DNA from: Deltaproteobacteria bacterium UBA2385
GTDB lineage: Bacteria; Myxococcota_A; UBA796; UBA2385
NCBI GenBank assembly: GCA_002343455.1
Contig: DDSR01000061.1
Location: forward strand, 1 to 10,203
Direction: 5' to 3'
DNA length: 10,203 nt
Below, one piece after another: positions 1-6,914 of this stretch. A program made the translations under genes and the position numbers. Under the pieces are notes generated by a model. That model worked only from the letters and a program-made list of their open reading frames with translations, made no database searches and had not been told where the DNA came from. How positions within the stretch are numbered: the stretch's first letter is position 1; the number at the start of each line of letters is the position of its first letter.

Positions 1-803
<803 letters not shown>

Positions 804-822
804 GAAATGAGCATGACGCCCT

Positions 823-834
823 CGCTCGCGAGCG
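823..834. promoter_or_regulatory. 12-bp perfect palindrome between divergent genes
   Basis: CGCTCGCGAGCG is its own reverse complement. It lies in the 75-bp gap between the lipoprotein start (803, minus) and the protease start (879, plus), where both promoters must sit. A less GC-rich patch (GATTCTTGATTACC) follows at about 857-870. A role as an operator for either gene is inference; in GC-rich DNA short palindromes of this kind also arise by chance. Confidence 0.3.
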
Positions 835-878
835 CAAGGGGTCGGGCCCGGCCCGTGATTCTTGATTACCAACGGCCC

Positions 879-1940
879 ATGGACACCGAACGCGCCCTGC
901 TGCACGCCTTGACCGCCGAGTGGCGAGAGCTCAACCGCAGCCACTTCCACGACGCCATGAGCCCGCCGGTGATGGGCCTGAGCGACTCCACCTCGCTCTT
1001 CGGGCGCTGGGTGGCCAGCCTGCGCTTGATCGAGCTCAGCCGCGCGCTGGTCAACGGGCACCCCTGGCCGGTGGTGCGCGAGGTGCTGCGCCACGAGATG
1101 GCCCACCAGTACGTCTACGAGGTGCTCGGCGTGCGCGACGAGAGCGCCCACGGCCCGGCCTTCCAGCGGGTCTGCGAGCGCGTCGGCATCGACCCGACCT
1201 CGCGGGGCCTGCCCGAGGCCAGCGGGGCCGACCCCGAACAGGTGCGCATCCTCCGCAAAGTGCAGCGCCTGCTGGCCCTGGCCGAGAGCGACAACCCGCA
1301 CGAGTCCGAAGCGGCGATGGCCCGCGCCCACGCCCTAATGCGCAAGCACAACCTGGAGAGCCTGAACCAGGGCGGCGCCCGTCGTTTTACCTATCGGCAG
1401 CTCGGACCGGTCCTCTCCCGGGTCAGCGGCCACGACCGCATCCTGGCCAGCCTGATCGGCTCGCACTTCTTCGTCCAGGTCGTGATGGTCGGCGTCTACC
1501 TGCCGGCCGAGGAGCGCCACGGCACCGCCTTCGAGATCTCGGGCACCCCCGAGAACGTCGACATGGCCGAGTACGCCTACGCCTTCGTCAAGCGCGCCGC
1601 CGAGCGGGCCTGGCAGGCGCGGCCGGAGATCTCCGGTCGCCTGAAGGGCCGCTTCCTGACCGGCGTGATGATGGGCTTTCACGAGAAGCTCAACGCGCAG
1701 GCGAAGAGCTGCGAGCAGGAAGAGGGCCTGGTCTGGTCGGGAGACCCCGCCCTGCGCGACTGGTTCGAGCGGCGCTACCCGCGGCTGGTCAAGGGCCGCA
1801 AGGTGACGGTGGCAGCGGATGAGGCCTGGGCCAGCGGGCGCGAGGCCGGCAAGGAGATCGTCCTGCACAAGGGCGTGGGCGCCGGTCCCGACGGGGCCGA
1901 CCCGCGGGCCAGCGGCCGGCTGCTGGGTCGCACGCCGTGA
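879..1940 (+). CDS. SprT-like zinc metalloprotease with DUF2786 segment
   Basis: Predicted 353-residue cytoplasmic protein with no signal peptide or membrane segment. Residues about 1-110 match the SprT-like family: the start (LTAEWRELNRSHF), a SxSxxFGRW segment near 37-44, the zinc motif HEMAH at 72-76 with Glu73 as catalytic base, and His91 in AHGPAF as the likely third zinc ligand. Residues about 122-160 (RILRKVQRLLALAES...AHALMRKHNLE) match the DUF2786 pattern of a KLLALAES helix followed by an A-LM-KH helix. The rest (161-353) is mixed alpha/beta with basic patches. SprT relatives include Spartan, which digests DNA-protein crosslinks; whether that applies here is unknown. I chose ATG 879 because the family homology begins there; in-frame ATGs at 807 and 813 would leave only a few bases to the divergent gene and add a low-quality extension. 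No candidate start has a clear Shine-Dalgarno. The stop overlaps the next start (GTGA), so the two genes are probably co-translated. Confidence 0.85.
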   Translation: MDTERALLHALTAEWRELNRSHFHDAMSPPVMGLSDSTSLFGRWVASLRLIELSRALVNGHPWPVVREVLRHEMAHQYVYEVLGVRDESAHGPAFQRVCERVGIDPTSRGLPEASGADPEQVRILRKVQRLLALAESDNPHESEAAMARAHALMRKHNLESLNQGGARRFTYRQLGPVLSRVSGHDRILASLIGSHFFVQVVMVGVYLPAEERHGTAFEISGTPENVDMAEYAYAFVKRAAERAWQARPEISGRLKGRFLTGVMMGFHEKLNAQAKSCEQEEGLVWSGDPALRDWFERRYPRLVKGRKVTVAADEAWASGREAGKEIVLHKGVGAGPDGADPRASGRLLGRTP

Positions 1941-3001
1941 AGCGCGCCGCGGTCCTGGTCCTGGTGGTGGTCGGGTTCGCCCTGGGCTGGCTGCTGGGCG
2001 CTCCGGTCGAGATCGAGCCGGTGGCCTTCCAGCCGGAGCCCAGCCCCCTGGGCAGCGCGCCTTACAGCAGCAACGGCCGCCTCGCCCGGCTCAGCCTGCT
2101 CGACCTCGACGGCGCCGCCGGCCCCGAGGACCTGCACATCGACCCCGACGGCAGCATCGTCACCGGGGTCGCCGACGGCCGGCTGCTGCGCCTGGATCGC
2201 GGCGAGGTCGAGGTCCTGGCCGAGACCGGCGGCCGCCCCCTGGGCTTGGAGGCCGACGGCGCCGGCGGCTTCTGGGTGGCCGACGGGCTGCGGGGGCTGC
2301 TGAGGGTCGACCGCAAGGGGACGGTCGAGGTGGTCGCCGACCGCTACGAAGACCGCCCGCTGCGCTTCGTCGACGACGTCGACCGCGGGCCGGACGGGCG
2401 GGTCTGGTTCACCGAGGCCGACGCCCGCTTCGGGCTGGACCAGCAGAAGAGCGCCTTGCTGGAGGCGGGGCCCAACGGCTCGGTCTTCGTCTACGACCCG
2501 AGCAGCGGGAGCCTGGAGTCGGTCCTCAGCGGCCTGCACTTCGCCAACGGCATCGCCATCAGCCCCGACGGCACCTACGCGATGGTGACCGAGACCCTGC
2601 GCATGCGGGTGCACAAGCTCTGGCTGCAGGGCGAGCGCCGCGGGCAGTCCGAGGTCGTCCTGGACAACCTCCCCGGCTACCCCGACAACATCAGCTCGGC
2701 GGGAGGAGGCGCCTACTGGCTGGCCCTGGCCGGACCGCGTACGCCTCTCAAGGACCGGGCCATGGCCTCCCCCTTCTGGCGCACGGTGGCGGCCCGCCTG
2801 CCGGGATCGGGCCTGACGAGGCCTCGCCCGCACGGGATGGTCCTGGCCGTCTCCCACCTGGGCCGGGTCCTGCACTTCCTCGACGATCCCGAGGGCGCGT
2901 ACTCGCCCGTGACCTCGGCCCACGAGTTCGGCGGCCAGCTCTACCTCGGCAGCTACGAGGCCGAGGGCATCGCCCGGGTCACGGCTCCCATTCGGCGCTG
3001 A
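1937..3001 (+). CDS. Exported strictosidine synthase-like / APMAP-type six-bladed beta-propeller protein
   Basis: 354 residues, starting with GTG that overlaps the TGA of the protease gene by 4 nt, which implies translational coupling. Residues 1-21 (KR then a hydrophobic run) form an uncleaved anchor or signal peptide, so the propeller is probably periplasmic. Diagnostic segments of the strictosidine synthase/adipocyte plasma membrane-associated protein group are present: PEDLHID (63-69), RPLGLEADG (100-108), PLRFVDDVD (141-149), VWFTEADARF (156-165), a long EAGPNGSVFVYDP stretch (176-188), FANGIAISPDG (202-212) and LPGYPDNI (245-252). By analogy with SMP-30/paraoxonase-like propellers, Glu64, Asn204 and Asp250 may hold a central metal ion; this is inferred. 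Members are lactonase/arylesterase-like hydrolases or strictosidine synthases, but bacterial substrates are mostly unknown and a plant-type alkaloid reaction is not implied. The length is normal for the family. Confidence 0.85.
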   Translation: MKRAAVLVLVVVGFALGWLLGAPVEIEPVAFQPEPSPLGSAPYSSNGRLARLSLLDLDGAAGPEDLHIDPDGSIVTGVADGRLLRLDRGEVEVLAETGGRPLGLEADGAGGFWVADGLRGLLRVDRKGTVEVVADRYEDRPLRFVDDVDRGPDGRVWFTEADARFGLDQQKSALLEAGPNGSVFVYDPSSGSLESVLSGLHFANGIAISPDGTYAMVTETLRMRVHKLWLQGERRGQSEVVLDNLPGYPDNISSAGGGAYWLALAGPRTPLKDRAMASPFWRTVAARLPGSGLTRPRPHGMVLAVSHLGRVLHFLDDPEGAYSPVTSAHEFGGQLYLGSYEAEGIARVTAPIRR

Positions 3002-3012
3002 GCGCCTATTTC
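2994..3012 (+). terminator. Weak intrinsic terminator candidate at the end of the propeller gene
   Basis: GGCGC-TGA-GCGCC forms a 5-bp all-GC stem whose loop is the stop codon of the propeller gene, followed at once by TATTTC. The placement fits transcription ending before the lamin-tail gene promoter at 3062. The stem is short, so this is tentative. Confidence 0.35.
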
Positions 3013-3061
3013 ACCGAACCGAAACGCCTCGCACACCCTCTCGACAGCCTCAGCGCCGAGC

Positions 3062-3080
3062 CCTCGGCTACACTGCGCCC
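3062..3080 (+). promoter_or_regulatory. Promoter-like box, copy 1, before the lamin-tail gene
   Basis: CCTCGGCTACACTGCGCCC matches CCTCGGCTATCCTGCGCCC at 8932-8950 in 17 of 19 positions. Both copies end 17-18 nt before an ATG. The TACACT at 3069-3074 resembles a -10 hexamer (TAnnnT), which would place transcription start in the GCGCCC run and leave a leader of about 20 nt that still contains the GGAG ribosome site at 3087-3090. TCGACA at 3041-3046 looks like a -35 hexamer but lies 22 bp away, longer than the usual 17. The promoter role is inferred from conservation and position. Confidence 0.55.
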
Positions 3081-3098
3081 CCGCTCGGAGACCTCGCC

Positions 3099-5384
3099 AT
3101 GTCCATCCTCCTCCTCCTGGCCCTGCCCGCGTCGCTCGCCGCCCCCGGGGTGAAGATCAACGAGATCCTCTACAACCCGACCGGCACCGACGAAGGCAAC
3201 GAGTGGATCGAGCTGTGCAACAGCGGCTCGACCAGCGTCGACCTCACCGGCTGGACGGTGCAGGGCGCGGGCACCAGCTGGTCCACCCTCTTCACCTTCC
3301 CCTCCTTGACCATCGCGCCAGGGGAGCACCTGCTGATCGGGGCAGGCAGCGCCTACACGCTCGCCGGCACGATGCAGAACGCGGGCGGGGCCACCGACGG
3401 GCTGCGCATCGTCAACGGCTCGACGACCGTGGACACCGTGCTCTACGACGACCCCAACACCAACCTGCTGGTGGACGACAGCGGGGCGGTGGGCACCGAG
3501 TTCGCGCCGACGGTCAGCGAGGGCAGCAGCCTGGGGCGCTCGCCGGACTGCTCGGACAGCGAGGACAGCAGCATCGACTTCCAGGCCTTCAGCGCTCCGA
3601 CCCCCGGCGCCGAGAACAGCAGCGGCGGCGGCGGGGAGTGCCCCGATCCCGAGGTGCGGCTCAACGAGCTGATGATGGACCCCGACGGCTCGGACACCGA
3701 CAAGGAGTGGCTGGAGCTCTACAACCCGACGGGCCGAGCGATCGACGCCTCGGGCTGGCAGATCACCATGCGCAAGTCCGACTCCGGGCAGTCGACGGCG
3801 ACCCTGCCCGAGGACACCTGGATCGAGGCCGGCGGCTACCTCGTGGTGGGCGAGGCCAAGGTCAGCGGGGCGGACGTGGTCCTGGGCCTGGACATGGGCA
3901 ACGACAGCAGCAGCGTCGACGCGGTCGAGCTGAGCTGCGGCGGAGAGCTGATCGACGTGGCCGTCTACGGCGGGGACAACGACCTCGGCTGGACGCACGA
4001 GGACGGGACGCTGGCCAGCGTCTTCCCCAAGCCCTCCGAGGGCTACAGCATGGGCCGCATCCCCGACGGCCAGGACAGCAACGACTGCGCGGTCGACTGG
4101 GCGGCCCTGGAGCGGCCCTCGCCGGGGGCCTCCAACTCCACGGTGGTGGAGTGCACCTGTCCGGGCTCGGGCGAGGTGGTGATCAACGAGCTCATCCCCA
4201 ACCCCGCCGTCCCCGACGGGGGCGAGGACGAGGACCCGGAGTGGGTCGAGCTGCACAACATCGGCAGCTACCCCGTGACGCTCACCGGCTGGAGCCTGCG
4301 CTACGGGACCAGCCCCTCCTCGCTGACGACCGTCGACATCAGCGCCCTGGGCACCATCGGGCCGGGCGAGTTCCTGGTGGTCGGCGAGGAAGGCGCCCTC
4401 AACGTCGACCTCGTGGCGGCGATGGACATGGGGGCGGCCTCCTCCAACGCCGACCGGGTCGAGCTGCGGGACTGCAGCCCCTGCACCTCGGACACGGTCG
4501 TCTACGGCAGCAGCAACGACGACGAGTGGACCGACGACAGCGGGGAGATCGCCACCTCGCTGGCCCCCAAGCCCGGAGACGGCGAGACCCTCCAGCGCTG
4601 CCGGGACGGCTACGACACCGATCTCTCGGCGACCGACTGGGTCCTCGGCAGCAGCCCGACCCCGGGCGAGCCCAACGAGGAAGAGGCCTGCCCGATCTGC
4701 GCCCCCGGCGAGGGGACCATCAAGATCAACGAGCTCTACCCCGACCCCGAGGGCAGCGACGGCGCGCAGGAGTGGGTGGAGCTCTACAACGCCGGCAGCA
4801 GCAGCCAGCGCCTGGACGGCTGGGTGCTCGAGACCGGGACCAGCTCCTGGGGGGTCGACTTCACGTTCCCCGGCGAGATCGAGCTCGCCCCGGGCGAGTT
4901 CCTGCTGATCGGCAACACCGACGTACCGACCGCCGATCTCGTCGCCACCTCCCTCGGACTGGGCAACGCCAGCGCCAACCCCGACGGGGTCCGGCTGCTG
5001 GACTGCGTGGCGGCTGTGCAGGACACCGTGCTCTATGGGGACAGCGACGCTGAGATCGAGGACCTGGAGCTGACCGACGACCAGGGGGGCTCGACCATGG
5101 CTGCCATGGGCGAGTCGGGCCTCAGCATCGGCCGCATCAGCGACGGCGCCGACAGTGACGACAACGCGGCGGACTTCGACGGCAACATGCCGCCCTCCCC
5201 CGGCGGACCCAACGAAGGGGGGAGCGGCGACGGTGGCGCGGACGGCGGCGGAGACGAGGAGCCCAAGGGCGGCTGCAACAAGAAGAGCACCGCAGACGGC
5301 AAGAAGTGCGGCCTGTTCGGCATCGCCGGGGGTCTGGAGTGGGCGGTGCTGGCCCTGGTGGCCCTGCGGCGTCGCCGGAGCTGA
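3099..5384 (+). CDS. Secreted surface protein with four lamin-tail domains and a MYXO-CTERM-like C-terminus
   Basis: 761 residues. ATG is preceded by GGAG (3087-3090) with 8 nt spacing. Residues 1-15 (MSILLLLALPASLAA) form a signal peptide, unusual in having no Lys/Arg in its n-region. Four lamin-tail domains follow, each opening with a [VIL]-[KRI]-[IL]-NE motif: VKINEIL (18), VRLNELM (186), VVINELI (360), IKINELY (541). Each continues with EW[ILV]EL-N, a GW motif, a LAPGE-LL[VI]G type strand and an ending of the DSxxDF/W...PSPG-PN type. Linkers between units carry Cys residues (ECPDPE, ECTCPG, CPICAP) that may form disulfides. A Gly/Asp-rich spacer (about 705-722) leads to GGC (724-726), a hydrophobic helix (about 738-756) and RRRRS at the end, the layout of MYXO-CTERM-type sorting signals, although Glu747 within the helix is atypical. 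Lamin-tail domains are beta-sandwiches found in many secreted bacterial proteins, often with nucleases or adhesins; no catalytic domain is seen here, so a structural or binding role outside the cell is inferred. Confidence 0.9.
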   Translation: MSILLLLALPASLAAPGVKINEILYNPTGTDEGNEWIELCNSGSTSVDLTGWTVQGAGTSWSTLFTFPSLTIAPGEHLLIGAGSAYTLAGTMQNAGGATDGLRIVNGSTTVDTVLYDDPNTNLLVDDSGAVGTEFAPTVSEGSSLGRSPDCSDSEDSSIDFQAFSAPTPGAENSSGGGGECPDPEVRLNELMMDPDGSDTDKEWLELYNPTGRAIDASGWQITMRKSDSGQSTATLPEDTWIEAGGYLVVGEAKVSGADVVLGLDMGNDSSSVDAVELSCGGELIDVAVYGGDNDLGWTHEDGTLASVFPKPSEGYSMGRIPDGQDSNDCAVDWAALERPSPGASNSTVVECTCPGSGEVVINELIPNPAVPDGGEDEDPEWVELHNIGSYPVTLTGWSLRYGTSPSSLTTVDISALGTIGPGEFLVVGEEGALNVDLVAAMDMGAASSNADRVELRDCSPCTSDTVVYGSSNDDEWTDDSGEIATSLAPKPGDGETLQRCRDGYDTDLSATDWVLGSSPTPGEPNEEEACPICAPGEGTIKINELYPDPEGSDGAQEWVELYNAGSSSQRLDGWVLETGTSSWGVDFTFPGEIELAPGEFLLIGNTDVPTADLVATSLGLGNASANPDGVRLLDCVAAVQDTVLYGDSDAEIEDLELTDDQGGSTMAAMGESGLSIGRISDGADSDDNAADFDGNMPPSPGGPNEGGSGDGGADGGGDEEPKGGCNKKSTADGKKCGLFGIAGGLEWAVLALVALRRRRS
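3150..5213 (+). repeat. Four tandem diverged lamin-tail-domain units
   Basis: The units start near 3150, 3651, 4173 and 4716, with periods of about 167, 174 and 181 codons. They are similar in protein sequence (NE, EWxEL, GW, APGE/GPGE, DTVLYG or VVYG-like strand, SPTPG ending) but clearly diverged in DNA, so this is an old domain duplication, not a recent DNA repeat. The fourth unit resembles the first most closely in its SW..DFTFP / SW..LFTFP strand. Confidence 0.85.
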
Positions 5385-5388
5385 GCGC

Positions 5389-5403
5389 GGCGCCCGGGGC
5401 GCC
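5389..5403 (+). terminator. GC hairpin just after the lamin-tail gene stop
   Basis: GGCGCCCGGGGCGCC begins 4 nt after the TGA (5382-5384) and folds into a 6-bp all-GC stem with a CGG loop. There is no T-run after it, so it is either a hairpin-only terminator or an RNA-stabilising structure. Confidence 0.4.
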
Positions 5404-5459
5404 TGAACCAAGCGCCCACAGGCCTGTCCACAGGGGTCTATGGAAAACCCAGACACAGA

Positions 5460-5490
5460 GAGAGGGGCCACCCCCTAGGGTTGGCCTCTC
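5460..5490. terminator. Hairpin in the convergent gap
   Basis: GAGAGGGGCCA (5460-5470) pairs with TGGCCTCTC (5482-5490), leaving a 2-nt GG bulge and an 11-nt loop that itself contains the palindrome CCCTAGGG. It could end transcription from either side. No T-run follows on either strand. Confidence 0.35.
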
Positions 5491-5496
5491 ATCGTC

Positions 5497-5517
5497 GCCC
5501 CAGGGCCTGCCCGGGGC
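5497..5517 (-). terminator. Hairpin downstream of the cytochrome gene
   Basis: GCCCC and GGG pair with CCC and GGGGC (8 bp, one bulged A, CCTG loop). It lies 16-36 nt past the TAG stop of the minus-strand cytochrome gene. The stem is strong but lacks a U-tract, so its role as terminator is inferred from position. Confidence 0.4.
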
Positions 5518-5532
5518 TGTGGAAAACCGCGG

Positions 5533-5925
5533 CTACTTCTGGTAGGTGGCGCGGACGTAGGCCAGGGCGGCCTTCTGCTGGTCGTCGGTCAGGACGCCCT
5601 TCCAGGGGGGCATCGCGCCGATCTTGCCGGTGAAGCCCTCGTTGATGTGCTGCAGGAGGGTGGCGTCGTCCTTCTCGGCCAGGATGCCGCTGGTGAAGTC
5701 GCCGGCCAGGGTGCCGTTCATGCCCTTGCCGTCGGCCTGGTGGCAGGCGATGCAGTACTGCTTGTAGACCTTCTCGCCTTCGGCGTGGGCGCCGCCGGAA
5801 GCGTCCGCGGTGGCGTCGCCCGCGGGGGCGGCCGGAGCCGCCGGGGCGGCCGGAGCGGCGGGGGCGGCCGGCGGGTCGGACTCGCCGCAGGCGATGAGGA
5901 GGGTCAGGGCGAGGATGGTGGTCAT
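5533..5925 (-). CDS. c-type cytochrome lipoprotein, single heme
   Basis: 130 residues from ATG at 5925, with GGAG about 5 nt upstream on the minus strand. MTTILALTLLIAC has a lipobox LIA-C with Cys13 lipidated, so the protein is anchored to a membrane facing the periplasm. Residues 18-35 are a PAA-repeat linker, then a short Gly/Ala/Asp stretch. The heme domain (about 49-130) has CIACH at 58-62 (CxxCH, His62 as proximal ligand) followed by QADGKGMNG, and the likely distal ligand Met105 in GAMPPW. The last helix is LTDDQQKAALAYVRATY. This is the standard small class I cytochrome c fold, used to shuttle electrons between membrane complexes; the partner cannot be told from this window because no oxidase or reductase is adjacent. 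An upstream in-frame ATG at 6060 exists but would bury the signal peptide, so 5925 is preferred. Transcription diverges from the kinase gene at 6078. Confidence 0.92.
   Translation of the reverse strand: MTTILALTLLIACGESDPPAAPAAPAAPAAPAAPAGDATADASGGAHAEGEKVYKQYCIACHQADGKGMNGTLAGDFTSGILAEKDDATLLQHINEGFTGKIGAMPPWKGVLTDDQQKAALAYVRATYQK
5821..5874 (-). repeat. Pro-Ala-Ala linker repeat in the cytochrome
   Basis: Residues 18-35 read P-PAA-PAA-PAA-PAA-PAA-PA, coded by an imperfect 9-nt unit. It tethers the heme domain away from the lipidated N-terminus; such linkers vary in length among strains by slippage. Confidence 0.8.
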
Positions 5926-5989
5926 GCGGTCTCCACGGGACGGACTGTCCCAAAGGGCCGCTTGCCTAACCGAAGTCCAATGCCCAGTC

Positions 5990-6015
5990 CAGCGCCGCGC
6001 TTCCCCGCGGCGCTG
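5990..6015. promoter_or_regulatory. Inverted repeat with 10-bp arms in a divergent promoter region
   Basis: CAGCGCCGCG (5990-5999) and CGCGGCGCTG (6006-6015) are perfect complements around a 6-nt CTTCCC loop. It sits in the 152-bp gap between the cytochrome (minus) and kinase (plus) genes. No gene ends here, so a terminator is unlikely; an operator bound by a dimeric regulator, or an RNA hairpin, is more plausible. It would cover the -35 zone of a promoter using TAGAGT at 6024-6029. Confidence 0.4.
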
Positions 6016-6023
6016 CGATGGCA

Positions 6024-6029
6024 TAGAGT
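6024..6029 (+). promoter_or_regulatory. Possible -10 hexamer for the kinase gene
   Basis: TAGAGT in the context GGCATAGAGT resembles the GGCTACACT core of the box at 3062. It lies 48 nt before the GTG start at 6078. No good -35 is seen; weak call based on resemblance. Confidence 0.25.
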
Positions 6030-6077
6030 TCAGAGGCTCAGCCCGATGATCCGCCCCCACCCCCCCTCGGAGTGCCC

Positions 6078-6914
6078 GTGGCCGAAGTGCAGCCCGACGG
6101 GATCATGCGCCAGCTCTTGCTGGCGAATGGCCTGGCGGTACAGACGCTGCGCCCCGCCAGAAGCGGGCGAGAGCACCACCTCTTCCAGGTGGTGCTGATC
6201 GACGGCTCGGTCTGGATCGCCAAGATCCCCCGCCTGGACTGGAAGGACCCGCACTGGCCCGAGCGGGAGCCCATCCGGGCCCTGGCCATCGAGGCCGAGG
6301 CCATCGGCCACGTCGTCGCCAAGGGCGAGGCGTTTCCCGCCGTTCCCCAGCCCTACCATCTCCTCCCGGGCGATCCCCCTGGGGCGATCATGGGCGTGGT
6401 GGCGGGCTCTCCGCCCGAGCAGGCCCTCTTCAAGCACGGCATGGAGCTGCGCACCCTGCGCAACGTCTGCGTCGAGATGGGCCGGATGCTGGCGACCATC
6501 CACCGGATCCGCCGCCCCGCCAAGCCCGGCGTGATCCCCGATCTGCCCGGGCACGACCTCAGCGACGCCCGCCTGCTGCATATGGACTTCCACCTCGGCA
6601 ACGTGCTGGGCCACCTCCAGCTCGGCCAGGGCTTCCGCCTGGTCGGCGTGGTCGACTGGACCTGCGCCCACTGGGGCCCGCGCGAGGCGGACCTGGGCGA
6701 GCTCGGGGCCAGCCTCTTCGCCACCAACCCCGAGCTGCTGGACGACTTCCTGCTGGGCTACCGGCAGGCCAGCGGCATCGCCCTCTCCCACAGCAAGGTC
6801 CTCGACGTGCTGGTCAGCGAGCTGGAGCGCCGGCTGCGCAACGACCCCCCGACCGAGCCCCGCATCTACAACCTCTTCGTGGCTCGGGTCGAGGAGTGGT
6901 CCCGTCAGATCTGA
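6078..6914 (+). CDS. APH-fold phosphotransferase (aminoglycoside phosphotransferase/choline kinase-like), substrate unknown
   Basis: 278 residues if translation starts at GTG 6078, which has GGAG 5 nt upstream (6069-6072); the GTG at 6072 overlaps that GGAG and is less likely. The N-lobe holds the probable ATP lysine Lys49 in VWIAKIPR. The catalytic loop HMDFHLGN spans 168-175 (Asp170 as base, Asn175 for metal), and VVDW has Asp193 at the DFG-equivalent position, followed by the characteristic GPREADLGELG. These are the hallmark residues of the APH family, which phosphorylates hydroxyls of antibiotics, choline, homoserine or other small molecules. The family name does not imply resistance here: there is no mobile element or other resistance gene nearby. 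No signal peptide, so cytoplasmic. The 3' end overlaps the tail of the convergent Sua5 gene by 10 nt (6905-6914). Confidence 0.85.
   Translation: MAEVQPDGIMRQLLLANGLAVQTLRPARSGREHHLFQVVLIDGSVWIAKIPRLDWKDPHWPEREPIRALAIEAEAIGHVVAKGEAFPAVPQPYHLLPGDPPGAIMGVVAGSPPEQALFKHGMELRTLRNVCVEMGRMLATIHRIRRPAKPGVIPDLPGHDLSDARLLHMDFHLGNVLGHLQLGQGFRLVGVVDWTCAHWGPREADLGELGASLFATNPELLDDFLLGYRQASGIALSHSKVLDVLVSELERRLRNDPPTEPRIYNLFVARVEEWSRQI

Larger units (their letters stand above)
5413..5526. other. Convergent intergenic region with DnaA-box-like sequences
   Basis: The 148-bp gap between the lamin-tail and cytochrome genes codes for nothing visible. It contains CTGTCCACA (5424-5432), close to the TTGTCCACA form of DnaA box used in GC-rich genomes, and TGTGGAAAA (5518-5526), whose complement TTTTCCACA fits the relaxed TTWTNCACA consensus exactly. 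A 12-nt direct repeat CTRTGGAAAACC occurs at 5438-5449 and 5517-5528. ACAGGCCTGT (5418-5427) is a perfect palindrome. Whether DnaA binds here is unknown; there are too few boxes, and no dnaA/dnaN/AT-rich unwinding element, to call an origin. Confidence 0.35.

Noticed and set aside
3006-5471. Long open frame (over 800 codons) antisense to the lamin-tail gene
   Set aside because: It is rich in Val/Ala/Gly/His/Arg with no domain, signal or ribosome site, and it mirrors the repeated lamin-tail coding sequence. Long antisense frames are expected in DNA this GC-rich.
5404-5532. Chromosomal origin of replication
   Set aside because: Only two good DnaA-box-like sequences, no AT-rich unwinding segment, and no dnaA, dnaN, gyrB or parAB beside it.
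5926-6060. N-terminal extension of the cytochrome from the ATG at 6060
   Set aside because: It would place the lipobox about 58 residues inside the protein. ATG 5925 has a GGAG site and gives a normal lipoprotein signal.
6078-6914. Aminoglycoside resistance gene
   Set aside because: APH-fold residues alone do not show antibiotic specificity, and no resistance or mobile context is present.
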